DNA of 64,000 bases from Paludibacter sp. (GTDB lineage: Bacteria; Bacteroidota; Bacteroidia; Bacteroidales; Paludibacteraceae): NCBI GenBank assembly GCA_019163375.1, contig JAFLKK010000002.1, positions 1 through 64,000 of the forward strand, given 5' to 3'. Both the position numbers and the translations under genes were made by a program. Below the pieces are notes generated by a model. That model was not told where the DNA came from and ran no database searches. It saw nothing but the letters and a program-made list of their open reading frames with translations. This document shows, in pieces, positions 47,365 through 57,423 of this stretch. Every line of letters begins with the position of its first letter. Within the stretch, counting starts at the first letter, position 1.

Positions 47365-48495
47365 ATGAAAAGAATTATTTTCTTAACAATATCTGCAGTG
47401 CTAATTTTCAGTTCGGTATCAACAATAAAAGCGCAAGATGACATTTCGAATATTTTTAAGGCTGGAGTTGTTGACCTTAATCAAGTGGCAAACGGCTATC
47501 TGAAACCGGCAGGAAACTGCTTAGCGGCAGGCTTGGCTACAAACTGGTATAATACAGCTGCTGTGCATAAGTTGTTTGGGTTTGACCTGACCATTGGCGT
47601 GGGGGCAATTGGCGCGCCACAAACGGAAAGAATGTTTGATCTTACGGGACTGACAAATTTAAAGCCAACTATTTCGGGAACAACTCAGGCACCAACACTT
47701 GTAGGCACAGGTAATGGTGTTGAGCTTAATCTGATGCAACCTCATTTTATGGCTGACGGTACTACCGTTAATCCTCTATGGAACAATGGCACAGGGAAAA
47801 TAACTTCGTTTGTTACGCCTGCCGGGTTATCACAGTACGTGCCAACGGCAAGTGTACAGTTTACAATCGGGTTGCCGTTTATTAACGATGTATCTATTCG
47901 TTATTCGCCCACTGTTCAATCCTCTGTTTTTGAAGCTTCTATGTTAGGTATTGGTGTAAAACATAACCTCAAACAATGGTTGCCTATCGTAAAGAACCTA
48001 CCCATAGATGTGGCTGTTTTGCTTGCATATAACAAACTCAATATGAAATATACTTTACCAACGGCAGACCGGATTACACCCGATAAATTAGTAAGTGGAG
48101 GGCTGGGCTATATTCCCGATGCTACTTCAAGCGAATATTCTACACAGGGTGCAAGTATGGTGGCCAAAGCAATGATAGCAAATTTGATAATCTCTAAGAA
48201 ACTGGCATTTTTTACACCCTATTTGGGATTCGGGGTTACTAAAACAAATTTCGATTTGACATTGAATGGCAATTACCCAACCCTTGACGGACTGGTGATA
48301 CCTGCCGGAACGACTACCCCAATGATGAAAGTAAAGAATATCACAAATCCTTTTCAGGTTAGTTCATCCGAAGTTATGCCTAATGCAACTATTGGGCTAC
48401 GTCTAAAAATATTGTGGATGTTCTCATTACATGCTGAATATACCATACAAAAATATCCAATAGCATCTGCTGGATTTGGTGTGTTAATAAGATAA
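47365..48495 (+). CDS. DUF6588-like outer-membrane protein, 376 aa
   Basis: Signal peptide MKRIIFLTISAVLIFSSVST (cut after KAQ), then DDISNIFKAGVVDLNQVANG, YLKPAGNCLAAGLATNWYNT, HKLFGFDLTIGVGA. This start is typical of the DUF6588 family of predicted beta-barrel proteins. The rest alternates as expected for barrel strands (SVQFTIGLPFINDVSIRYSP, LPIDVAVLLAYNKLNMKYTL, FTPYLGFGVTKTNFDLTLNG) and ends HAEYTIQKYPIASAGFGVLI with an aromatic-rich last strand. Family function is unknown. It stands alone; no GTACC promoter was found upstream. Confidence 0.8.
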   Translation: MKRIIFLTISAVLIFSSVSTIKAQDDISNIFKAGVVDLNQVANGYLKPAGNCLAAGLATNWYNTAAVHKLFGFDLTIGVGAIGAPQTERMFDLTGLTNLKPTISGTTQAPTLVGTGNGVELNLMQPHFMADGTTVNPLWNNGTGKITSFVTPAGLSQYVPTASVQFTIGLPFINDVSIRYSPTVQSSVFEASMLGIGVKHNLKQWLPIVKNLPIDVAVLLAYNKLNMKYTLPTADRITPDKLVSGGLGYIPDATSSEYSTQGASMVAKAMIANLIISKKLAFFTPYLGFGVTKTNFDLTLNGNYPTLDGLVIPAGTTTPMMKVKNITNPFQVSSSEVMPNATIGLRLKILWMFSLHAEYTIQKYPIASAGFGVLIR

Positions 48496-48649
48496 TAAAT
48501 GTATTGTTTTGAATTTGTCTGTTAGCTATTTGTTTTTTGAAAGCATGTCTCTTAATATTTATTGTAAGAACAATAGCTTAGTATTCGACTCATTCATTTT
48601 TTTTGCAACTGCGATATTCTTTTTTTATATGCATTTAACAATAAGTATT

Positions 48650-48907
48650 ATGAAAAAAATTAGAAGCGAGAAAAAACATGTCGTAAACGGTGTTATTGAA
48701 ACGAGTTTTGGACTAATTAACTTCATCGCAAACAAAGGTAAAAGCGTTTTGATAATCTTGAAAAATGAGAATGTAAAGACAGGTATGTTATTAGGTATAA
48801 CTCAACAGAGTACGGTAATGTTAGAACTAATACCTCTCCATGGAAATGCATATGTTCTAGAAACTCCATTTTCGGAAATAAATGACATCATATTTATCGA
48901 TGAATAG
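48650..48907 (+). CDS. Small hypothetical protein, 85 aa
   Basis: I choose ATG 48650 (MKKIRSEKKHVVNGVIETSF); the frame is open back to 48509 but the extra 47 residues are Phe-rich and unconvincing. The protein has no signal peptide and reads as a small beta fold (GLINFIANKGKSVLIILKNE, GMLLGITQQSTVMLELIPLH, FSEINDIIFIDE). No family recognised. Confidence 0.5.
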   Translation: MKKIRSEKKHVVNGVIETSFGLINFIANKGKSVLIILKNENVKTGMLLGITQQSTVMLELIPLHGNAYVLETPFSEINDIIFIDE

Positions 48908-49363
48908 CAATTCTAGATAAGACCAAACTTCATTTACAAGTGTATTTAATGGTGTTTAATAACCTATTTTAAGGAGGTGTGGGGCAGTAAATCAAATTTA
49001 AAACCGTCCCCAAATTCTCTGCCAGGGTCGGACAAACTCTGAGGGGACTTAAAGTTCTAACCGTATTATATAACACTTCACTGAAAATAGGAAATTATTT
49101 ACGTTTACTAGATGTATCTGATATTTATCAAACTCTTTTTTTTATCGGTTTTACGATAGGACTGCTAAATAGTTTAGTTTATTTACTACTGGTTAAGCAA
49201 GCAAAAAAGACGAACAAAACCTTTATTATATAAGGTCTTTTGTTGTTTATGTAGCATAAGTAATGAAGTGTTTGCAATGTTAAACTGATGATCGTTGTTT
49301 GAAATGTATTTATTTTGTTATCTGTGATTAAACCAAACAAATACCTAATAAAAGGAGTGTTAA
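48908..49363. other. Intergenic gap with GC-richer patch
   Basis: 48970-49050 is GC-richer and can pair GTCCCC (49006) with GGGGAC (49043). A hydrophobic frame at 48991-49233 lacks ATG, GTG and TTG and is not called. The end (AACAAAAcCTT ... AAGGtcTTTTGTT, about 49214-49244) is a terminator-like hairpin. Confidence 0.45.
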
Positions 49364-51700
49364 GTGATTCTTACCGAACTTCTGACTAATTTAAATATAA
49401 TTATGAATAATCATGATGAAGAAAAAGTTGAGCTTTTTAAGGAGTTGAAAGAGTTGAGGAAAGAGCATAATCATTTGAAATCGATATACCTGAATGATAT
49501 TTTTGAACTTAAACTCGTTGAGAATGCTCTAAAGGAAAGTGAAGCAAAATGCCGATTGGTGTATGATGATAATCCTCAGGTTAACTGGATATATGACTGC
49601 AAAACCTTATCGTTTTTGGATGTAAATGAGGCTGCAGTACTACATTATGGTTACACAAAACAGGAATTTTTGTCGATGACCCTAAAGGATCTGATTCCAG
49701 ATGAAAATAATCTGAATCAACTTCAAGATGACGAGCTGCAAGGCTCTCCTAATGAGATTAAAGAGGATAAACATGTAAAAAAAAATGGTGAATTAATATT
49801 TGTTGATGTAGTATCTCATACAAAAGTATTTAATGGCTGTGATGTGTGTCATGCAGTTGTATATGATATTACCGACCGTAAGTTAGCTGAAGAAAAACTT
49901 GTTGAAACTGAGTTAAAATTGGCTAGCTCTATATCTGAACTATCAGTTGGTATTCATATTGTCACTGTTTCTGGAGAAACAGTCTATGCCAATAAACCAT
50001 TTCTTGATATGTTTGAGCTTGCTGATATTGATGAGTTTATAGCTATGTCGGAAACTGAACGGTATACTCACGACAGTTACGTACGGCATCAAGAGCTCGT
50101 GGAAAAAAGAAATAGCGAACAAGATCTATTTCAATATGAAATTAGTTTAAGAAATAGTGCTGGGCAAATTTGTCATGCAAAAGTTTCCAGAGAGGAGATT
50201 TTGTGGAATGGAATTAAACATTATCAGGTAATAGTTCAGAATATTACAGTACAAAAAAACACAGAGGATGAATTAGGAAAATTGTACAGAGTACTGAATC
50301 AACACCCAGATGCAATGTATATAGCCAATTCTATAGGAATAATAGAATACGTTAACTATTCAGCAATGGAGATTGGAGGTTTCTATGAAAATGAACCGAT
50401 TGGCTTTCACCTTTATGAATTTTACTCGGGACTGAAACCACAAGAATCTGTTCAACTTTGGGAAACCGTAAAATTGGGAGATGTTTGGACTGGTGAAGTC
50501 TGCAACAAAAAAGAAAATGGAGAAGTCTATTGGGAAGCAATTACTGTTACTCCTATTTTTGATAATCAAAACAATATAGCACATTTTCTGTCCATAATTA
50601 AAGATGTCACTTTGGACAAGAATAATATACAAGATTTAATTTTGGCTAAAGAGAATGCTGAAGAAAGTGAAATTTTTCTAAGAGCATTTGTCGAAAATAT
50701 ACCTTTTGAAATATGGGCATGTGATGTGGATCAGTTATCGAATGATAAAAGAAGGAGAAGTGTTAATCGTTTTGGTTCTATTTTGGCTCAAAAACTAAAG
50801 TTAAATGCAGAAATCTGTCAAAAAAAATTTCAATTACAGGAAAATAGTGTTAAATGTTTGATGAATGGGGAGGTTGTGCAGGAAGAATATGAGCATGATG
50901 TTAATCAACAGGGAAATATATTTCAACAAATAGCTTTTCCAATCTATAGTAAGGAAGAAATTGTTGGAGTAGCCGGTATAAATCTAAATATTACCACTCG
51001 AAAACTCGCTGAGATTGCATTGATTAATTCAGAAGAGGAGTTGAGAAGATTTGCTTCGCACTTACAAAATGTGAGGGAAGAAGAACGAAGTGTATTAGCG
51101 CGCGAGATACATGACGATTTAGGTCAAATTTTAGTGGCATTGAAAATTGATCTTGGAATGTTGAAAAATAAGATTTTAAATGACGACATTAATTTTACTT
51201 CGGAGGATATTATAAAAAAAATCGTAAGTCTTATAAGTCTTATTGATGGAGCAATTGGAACAGCGCGTAGAATTATGAATGGTCTCAGAAATGAGCAACT
51301 TATGTCGCTTGGTTTGGAAATTGCAGCAAAGGAATATCTTCTAGAATTTGAGAAAAGGTATTCTTTGAAATGTGAATTTATATGTTCTGTTTCAAAGCTT
51401 GTAATAAATGAACAACAAACTTTGGCATTTTTTAGAATACTTCAGGAAGCCATGACAAATATCGTTAAGCATGCTAAAGCTACAACAGTAAAGGTTGAGT
51501 TTCATAATTATGATAATGTGTTGATTCTGGAGATTGTAGATAATGGAGTCGGATTTGATATAAATAACAGCGGGAGGAATGACTCGTATGGAATGATTGG
51601 TATGAAAGAACGTATTTTTTTGTTAAATGGAGAGTTGGACATCTCAAGCAAAGTTGGAAAGGGTACAAGGATAAAAGTTAAAGTGCCGTATTGTATTTAA
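49364..51700 (+). CDS. Multi-PAS sensor histidine kinase, NarL-type (HisKA_3), 778 aa
   Basis: GTG 49364 follows AAAGGAG at good distance; ATG 49403 is the alternative. An initial coiled coil (about 18-60) leads into PAS/PAC domains: CRLVYDDNPQVNWIYDCKTL ... VVYDITDRKLAEE (about 60-180), SISELSVGIHIVTVSGETVY (185-310), LYRVLNQHPDAMYIANSIGI (310-430) and a fourth (435-550). The HisKA_3 dimer domain has EERSVLAREIHDDLGQILVA with the phospho-acceptor His583. HATPase_c motifs follow: LQEAMTNIVKHAKATTV (N box), EIVDNGVGFD (G1), YGMIGMKERIFLLNGEL, SKVGKGTRIKVKVP. No membrane span, so a cytoplasmic sensor. Such kinases pair with LuxR-HTH response regulators; none is adjacent, so it is an orphan. Confidence 0.9.
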   Translation: MILTELLTNLNIIMNNHDEEKVELFKELKELRKEHNHLKSIYLNDIFELKLVENALKESEAKCRLVYDDNPQVNWIYDCKTLSFLDVNEAAVLHYGYTKQEFLSMTLKDLIPDENNLNQLQDDELQGSPNEIKEDKHVKKNGELIFVDVVSHTKVFNGCDVCHAVVYDITDRKLAEEKLVETELKLASSISELSVGIHIVTVSGETVYANKPFLDMFELADIDEFIAMSETERYTHDSYVRHQELVEKRNSEQDLFQYEISLRNSAGQICHAKVSREEILWNGIKHYQVIVQNITVQKNTEDELGKLYRVLNQHPDAMYIANSIGIIEYVNYSAMEIGGFYENEPIGFHLYEFYSGLKPQESVQLWETVKLGDVWTGEVCNKKENGEVYWEAITVTPIFDNQNNIAHFLSIIKDVTLDKNNIQDLILAKENAEESEIFLRAFVENIPFEIWACDVDQLSNDKRRRSVNRFGSILAQKLKLNAEICQKKFQLQENSVKCLMNGEVVQEEYEHDVNQQGNIFQQIAFPIYSKEEIVGVAGINLNITTRKLAEIALINSEEELRRFASHLQNVREEERSVLAREIHDDLGQILVALKIDLGMLKNKILNDDINFTSEDIIKKIVSLISLIDGAIGTARRIMNGLRNEQLMSLGLEIAAKEYLLEFEKRYSLKCEFICSVSKLVINEQQTLAFFRILQEAMTNIVKHAKATTVKVEFHNYDNVLILEIVDNGVGFDINNSGRNDSYGMIGMKERIFLLNGELDISSKVGKGTRIKVKVPYCI

Positions 51701-52279
51701 ATACGGATAGTTTTGAAAAAATAATCATGTGCTATATTGTTGCTCTTAATTGAGAAGTGGAGTTTTGTCTTGCAATAAAGCTTTTGTGATAAATATTAAA
51801 TTAATTTAGTCAGGTATTTTAATTTTAAAGAAAGGTGATGATTGAGGTGATCTTTTTATTTAAATTCATTAAACTTTTTTTTGAAAAAGGTTATCTGTAA
51901 CAAGTCTAGTTTTGATGCAAATGATACAATTTTTATGTTGAATTGACTTAAGCTCCTCGATAATGATGCAAAAATTGTTTGCGAAATAATAAAAAACAAG
52001 AGTGAAATTTGTTATAAAATCGATGAGGATATAGGCTTTGTTGAGGAACAACCTACTTGCAATAGACTTTTTAATATACATAAACGAGAGGAACTTCAGT
52101 TTTGAGGTTCCTCTCGTTTATTACCGGTATTTTTTTATGACTAAAAAAAGTGTTCATTATTTTCCAAATAAAGAGACCATTTGATTTAATTTTTATAGTG
52201 TCTTTAAGAAAAACCTCTATGAATTGAAATATTCTATTTTAAATGTCAAGATGAAGATTCAGAGCGTGTTAGTTGTGGA
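51701..52279. other. Intergenic region with conserved element copy B
   Basis: Nothing coding; the conserved element with a strong hairpin is at 52022-52121. Confidence 0.55.
52022..52121 (+). ncRNA. Conserved intergenic element, copy B (candidate small RNA)
   Basis: Shares with 19764-19852 a 29-base block (52024-52052), AATAGACTT and GAGAGGAACTTCAG, in the same order. The 3' hairpin is stronger here: CGAGAGGAACTTCA pairs with TGAGGTTCCTCTCG around a short loop (52085-52115), followed by TTTA. Spacers differ in length, so RNA structure rather than coding is favoured. Confidence 0.45.
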
Positions 52280-52880
52280 TCAATATCCTGGATTTTGTGT
52301 TATATCTGCACTGTTGAGCCCAATTGCATCTTGTGGAATGGGACGCAATATTTTATATTTACCATCATTACCTTTTATCTTCGATTCATTTGGAACATCA
52401 GGATTGTATGTAGAAACATATTGAACTAATTTTCCGGTACGTTTTAAATCATACCAACGATTATATTCTCCTGCAAATTCACGTGCACGCTCATCCAAAA
52501 TATAATCGATAGTTGCACTAGCCTCTGTAATCAAAAGAGCCCCCGCTCGCATACGAACTACGTTAATATCGTTCTTTGCTTCAGTTTGTCTAGCACCTAA
52601 ATTGATGTAGGCTTCTGCACGAATTAAATATGTTTCAGCCAAACGAGCAAGAAAAATATCACGACGAATGCCAGTTACATTAAAGTGGGCATCTGGATCA
52701 GAAAACTTTTTGATACATGGGAAGTCTCTATCCAAATCATTTTTCTCCCAATTATTCGTCCCGGGCCACTTAATAATTGTAGTTGAACGTTTTGCAGCAT
52801 TAATCGCCATCCAAGCATCTATATCTGCCTGAACCGCACCAGGTTTGGGATAGTATATCAGAACTTCCAAATCAGCAAAA
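52280..52880 (-). pseudogene. SusD/RagB relic, C-terminal third only
   Basis: The 196-residue frame carries hallmark C-terminal SusD motifs: FADLEVLIYYPKPG (just before the first possible start), LARLAETYLIRAEAYINLGA, ILDERAREFAGEYNRWYDLK, RTGKL, ending RPIPQDAIGLNS ... QNPGY. Intact SusD lipoproteins are about 500-600 residues with a lipobox; here the N-terminal two thirds and the SusC partner are absent, and the frame opens right after a stop. It is therefore a truncated remnant of a glycan-uptake locus. It faces the AraC relic at 52990. Confidence 0.85.
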
Positions 52881-52989
52881 ACCTATTCTATTAGAAACAT
52901 TTGGATAGAATATAAAGACTTCTAGTAGAAAGATCTGACCATCAAAGAAAAAAAATAAAATATATGACAAAAACTCAACTCAAGAACAT

Positions 52990-53152
52990 ATTCATCTGCA
53001 ATTAGTAGATAGGGCAAAATCATTTATTAGGAACAGAACAAACTGTTAGTGAAATCGCTTTTGTGTTAGGTTTTGAATATCTTTCCCATTTTAGAAAAAT
53101 CGTTAAAGCAAAAACAGGGATTTCACCAACTGAATACAGACAATTTAATTAA
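52990..53152 (+). pseudogene. AraC-family regulator relic (HTH end)
   Basis: LQLVDRAKSF in one frame continues, after a shift, as LLGTEQTVSEIAFVLGFEYL, SHFRKIVKAKTGISPTEYRQ, FN and stop. This is the second HTH and C-terminus of an AraC/XylS regulator. The sensor part is missing. Confidence 0.8.
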
Positions 53153-53163
53153 CAAGGAGACTA

Positions 53164-53320
53164 ATGACAAAAAAATGCAATCAACTTTCGATAGTAATGC
53201 TGGAGGCAAGCTCTGCGGTTGGCACAGAAGTTATAAATACACTACTTCGACTTAAAAATAGTCAGAGTATAACATTAGCAGCTTGTACGCCAAATTTTAC
53301 CTGTTCGAACCAAGAGTAGT
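53164..53320 (+). pseudogene. NAD(P)-binding oxidoreductase, N-terminal stub
   Basis: AAGGAGA lies just before ATG 53164. The frame reads MTKKCNQLSIVMLEASSAVG then TEVINTLLRLKNSQSITLAA, the pattern of a Rossmann start (GATGAVGxEVxxxLL) with the first glycines lost. It stops after about 50 codons. Evidence is short, so the family call is tentative. Confidence 0.45.
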
Positions 53321-53461
53321 GATGTTCCTTGGCTTAATGAAATCAGTAACGAATAAGTTCGTTTTGAAAACGGGAATATGATTATCCCGGATAAACCCGG
53401 TTTAGGCATAGATATTTATGATGATGAAATTAAAATACGCACATTATTGCCAAAGAACTAA
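53321..53461 (+). pseudogene. Enolase-superfamily (mandelate racemase-like) C-terminal stub
   Basis: DVPWLNEISNE, a stop, then VRFENGNMIIPDKPGLGIDI. This is the typical last strand and PxxPGLGxxxD tail of MR/MLE enzymes, with an internal stop. Only about 45 codons remain. Confidence 0.55.
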
Positions 53462-53571
53462 GACATTGTGTCGGTTGCTTGCAGATATCCGACCGGATAA
53501 TGCAAAATCATACTTCAAATAATTGAAGATGATATTTTTAAATGCTTTTATATACCTAATTTTTCATAAAT

Positions 53572-56391
53572 ATGCTTTCTACTCAATATCAAGAATTATA
53601 CAATAATCTTATTGGCACAATCGATTCGAAACGAATGTTTCATGATCCTCTTCATACCCTAGCTTATGGAACCGATGCCAGCTTTTACAGGCTTATTCCG
53701 AAATTGGTAATAAAAGTGAAAGATGAAAGTGAAGTGGCATTGATTTTAAAAGAGTGCTCGAAGCTTAATATTCCGGTTACCTTTAGAGCTGCAGGAACAA
53801 GTCTGTCGGGACAAGCCATTTCGGATTCGGTTTTAGTAATTGCCGGTAATCATTGGACAAAATATAAAATTGATGAGAATGGATTGAAGATTAAAATGCA
53901 GCCCGGTTTGACTGGAGCAAAAGCAAATTCATTGTTGGCATCTTACGGAAGAAAAATAGGACCCGATCCTGCCTCAATCAATGCAGCCATGATTGGTGGT
54001 ATTGCAGCCAATAATGCCAGTGGTATGTGTTGTGGTACGTCAGAAAACTCCTACAAAACAGTTGACTCCTTGCGTATTATTTTGGCTGATGGATCTGTTC
54101 TTGATACTTCTAGCGATGAAAGTAAAGCTCAATTTTAACAAATACATCCAAAACTCATTCAGGATATAACCGACTTGGTGGCAGATGTTAAGGATAATCA
54201 AGAACTTTCGGAACGTATTGCTCACAAGTTCAAGATGAAAAATACTACCGGCTACAGCCTCAATGCATTGGTAGATTTCGACGATCCATTTGAGGTAATT
54301 CAACACCTGATGATTGGTTCGGAAGGAACGTTAGGTTTCATTGCTGAGATTACCTATAAAACGGTGGTGGAACATCCTTTCAGGGCAAGTTCTCTGATGA
54401 TTTTTCCCGATATTGAAAAAGCTTGTAAAGCTGTTTCGTTGCTGAAATCAGCTCCGGTTTCAGCAGTCGAATTGATGGATCGTGCCGGTTTACGTTCAGT
54501 GGAAGATCAGGCAGGAATGCCGGCATATTTGAACTCTCTCAGTCACACAGCCTGTGCTATTCTGGTAGAAACCCGTGCCACTGAGTCCGAACAACTGCAA
54601 TTTCAAATAGCTGATATTCAGAAAACAGTACATGGTATTCCAACAGAAATTCCTATTGAATTTACAAATGATGTCACAGAGTGTGCACTCTACTGGAAAA
54701 TCCGTAAAGGTCTGTTCCCCTCTGTAGGAGCGATGAGAAAAACAGGAACTACGGTGATTATTGAAGATGTGGCTTTCCCGGTTCCACGTTTAGCCGAAGC
54801 TACACTCGATTTGCAAAGCCTGTTTGAGAAATGGGGATATCACGAAGCTGTTATTTTTGGTCATGCACTGGAGGGAAACCTACATTTTGTATTTACTCAG
54901 GATTTTAGCACTCCTGCCGAAATTGAGCGGTATAGTTCATTTATGACTGATGTTGCCAATCTGGTTGTTTCCAAATACGATGGTTCGCTCAAAGCTGAGC
55001 ATGGAACAGGCAGAAACATGGCTCCGTTTGTAGAATTAGAATGGGGCAAAGAGGCTTTTGAGTTGATGAAACGAATCAAACAGATTTTTGACCCTAAAAA
55101 CCTGCTCAATCCGGGAGTAATTCTGAACAATGATTCGGAAACGCACCTCAAAAATCTGAAACCAATTCCTGCAGCCAGCGAAAAAATAGATAAATGCATT
55201 GAATGCGGCTTTTGTGAACCAAATTGTGTTTCAGCTGAATTGACATTGACACCACGCCAACGCATTGTAGTGTATCGTGAGAAGGCAAGTCTGGCAAAAA
55301 GTGGGCATGAACCGCACATTGCAGCTTCATTGGCAAAAGCTTATCAATATGCCGGAAATGAAACATGTGCAACGGATGGATTGTGTGCTTCAGCTTGCCC
55401 GGTTAAGATTGACACAGGCAAACTAATCAAAACCCTCCGGACTGAAGAAATTGGAAATAATCAGAAAAACGCGGTCTGGATTGCTGATCGTATGGCGGGA
55501 ACCACAGCCATCGTTCGAACAGCCCTTTCGGTTGTAGGATTAGCCCATTCTGTGTTGGGCACTCCGCTTATGAAAGGCATTTCTGGTGGAGTTAGAAAGC
55601 TGTCAGGAAATCGCATTCCTCTTTGGAATGAGTTTATGCCTTTGGGATCAAAGAAAATCGATATAAGTAAAGGGCTAAAATCAGCAAACAAAGTGGTTTA
55701 TTTTCCTTCCTGTATAAATCGCTCCATGGGAGTTTCGCAAGAGACTAAACAGGATAAACAACTTTCGGAAAAGATGCTGGAGTTGCTCAATAAAGGCGGT
55801 TTTGAAGTGATTTATCCCGAAAACTTGAATGCTTTGTGCTGTGGAATGGCATTCTTGAGTAAAGGATATACGGAAGCTGGATTGAAGAAATCGAACGAAC
55901 TTGAAACAGAACTCCTAAAATCCAGTGAGAATGGGAAATGTCCTATTTTGTGCGACATGAGTCCATGTTTGTTTACCATGAAAGAAAATATGAAATCGGG
56001 ACTTAAATTATACGAACCGGTTGAATTTATTCTCGAACATCTACTTCCAAATCTCAACATTATACCTCTTGAAGAGACGATTACCGTTTTCCCGGTTTGC
56101 AGTATGAAGAAAATGGGGTTGGAAGATAAGTTAGTCGAATTAGCACAAAAATGTGCCTCAAAAGTGATTGTGCCAGAAACCAACTGCTGTGGGTTTGCCG
56201 GTGATCGTGGCTTTTCGTATCCCGAACTCAACAAACACGGATTGCGTGAATTGAAACTTCAGCTTTCACCTGATGTGAAGCATGGTTATTCAACCAGCCG
56301 AACATGCGAAATAGGTTTGAGTCTTCATTCAGGGGTTTCACATCAGTCAATTGTGTATTTGGTTGATAGGGTAAGCACTCCAACTATTTGA
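53572..56391 (+). pseudogene. FAD- and Fe-S-binding dehydrogenase (GlcD/D-lactate type) split by one in-frame TAA
   Basis: The frames 53572-54138 and 54175-56391 are in the same register, separated only by TAA 54136; read through, they give 938 residues, the usual size of this fused family. Domains in order: FAD_binding_4 (IPVTFRAAGTSLSGQAISDS, GGIAANNASGMCCGT), FAD-oxidase C (IGSEGTLGFIAEITYKTVVE, VAFPVPRLAEATLDLQSLFE, HGTGRNMAPFVELEWG), a 4Fe-4S domain (CIECGFCEPNC, CATDGLCASACPV), and a CCG cysteine-rich part (ALCCGMAF, NCCGFAGDRGFSYPELN). Family role: membrane-associated oxidation of D-lactate or glycolate to 2-oxoacid. Everything else is intact, so the stop is recent, programmed or a sequencing error. 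Confidence 0.85.
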
Positions 56392-56651
56392 AAATTGACT
56401 ATAAGTATAAAGAGAACAATAATTATATGATAACCCGTAGTGCATTTTATAGATATTTTTAATAGAAATACAAGAGGTATTAACCTCTACACAGTTTGGT
56501 AGCGACTGACTTCGTCCGGTGAACCGAAAAACATATGAAGTTGGCGCTTGAAACTGTCCTGTTTGAGCGACGAAGGAGCGAGTGTGGACGGTTTTAGCCA
56601 ACTGAACGTAAGTTTTTCGAGTGAAGCGGGCGCAGTCTTGACTTTTTTGCT

Positions 56652-56700
56652 TACTTTTTGTGGCAAGACAAAAAGTATCAGGGTTTGGGGCGGAAGCCCC
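56652..56700. repeat. Two adjacent hairpins
   Basis: TACTTTTTGT/ACAAAAAGTA around GGCAAG (56652-56677), then GGGGC-GGAA-GCCCC (56687-56700) with a GNRA-type loop. The first, with its surrounding bases, resembles intergenic sequence I have seen repeated in other Bacteroidota genomes; origin unknown. Confidence 0.5.
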
Positions 56701-56830
56701 GATAAAACAAAATAACTTTTTCTAAATGTACTACAGGTTATGATACTCAAATTATAATTGATTGTAAAATATGTTTAAATATTTTTTTCACGTTCACTAT
56801 ACTCTCTCTCTATTAGTTTCTTTAGGTTGG

Positions 56831-56875
56831 AAAGAATGCTTGATGAATACAAAGTCAGGCATTCTTTCTTTTTTT
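56831..56875 (+). terminator. Rho-independent terminator
   Basis: AAAGAATGC plus inner pairs with GCATTCTTT, 13-14 bp in all, followed by C and seven T. It lies about 440 bases after the stop at 56391. Confidence 0.75.
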
Positions 56876-57423
56876 ATGGATACAGTCACTGAAAAATAAA
56901 TCAAGTTTTATCTCCATGTGCTTGCGGACGGTTCATTCACTTTACTCATTTCGTTTCATCGGGCCACTGTTCGTTCCTCACAACGTGTCCACCCCTCACT
57001 ACATTGCGTTCAGTTCATTTCACCCACCTCAGCACCGCACAGCATAGGTGAATTATGCGTTCCATTCCACAGTCCACGCAGTCATCCATTTCGCTTTCCG
57101 GCTGTAATCCTCCCACAATTAAATCCACACTCAAACAGCCAGTAAAGCTCCATTTCATTTCCCAGCGCCTGTTTCATTTCAGGCCTAATCCACCCAAGCC
57201 CTTTTCCAGCGCATTTCCAATGGTCTATTTTTGTATAGTGGCGAGTCCACTCCAAAAGAAACTAAGTGCCTTCAGGCAGAACGGTACATTTATTACATCT
57301 AATCGGTGAGTGTTTATGCTATCGGCAATATAAGGAAGCAACAAAGCAACTGAACCAACCATTAGTTGGGCAGTTATTTTTCACCTACATTTAAGGAGCA
57401 ATTCATTCAAGATAATTTTTTCT

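Larger units (their letters stand above)
56392..57423. other. 1-kb noncoding region with hairpins and strand-biased DNA
   Basis: It holds two hairpins at 56652-56700, a terminator at 56831-56875 and, at 56920-57310, pyrimidine-rich plus-strand DNA unlike the rest of the window. Frames in it lack recognisable protein features. Confidence 0.5.

Noticed and set aside
48991-49233. Hydrophobic frame before the histidine kinase
   Set aside because: No ATG, GTG or TTG start in the frame; the end overlaps a terminator-like hairpin.
54136-54138. In-frame stop as a recoded amino acid
   Set aside because: The codon is TAA, which is not used for selenocysteine (TGA) or pyrrolysine (TAG); mutation or error is simpler.
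56918-57309. Ser/Pro/His-rich frames in the pyrimidine-rich block
   Set aside because: They result from compositional bias; no signal, domain or ribosome site supports translation.
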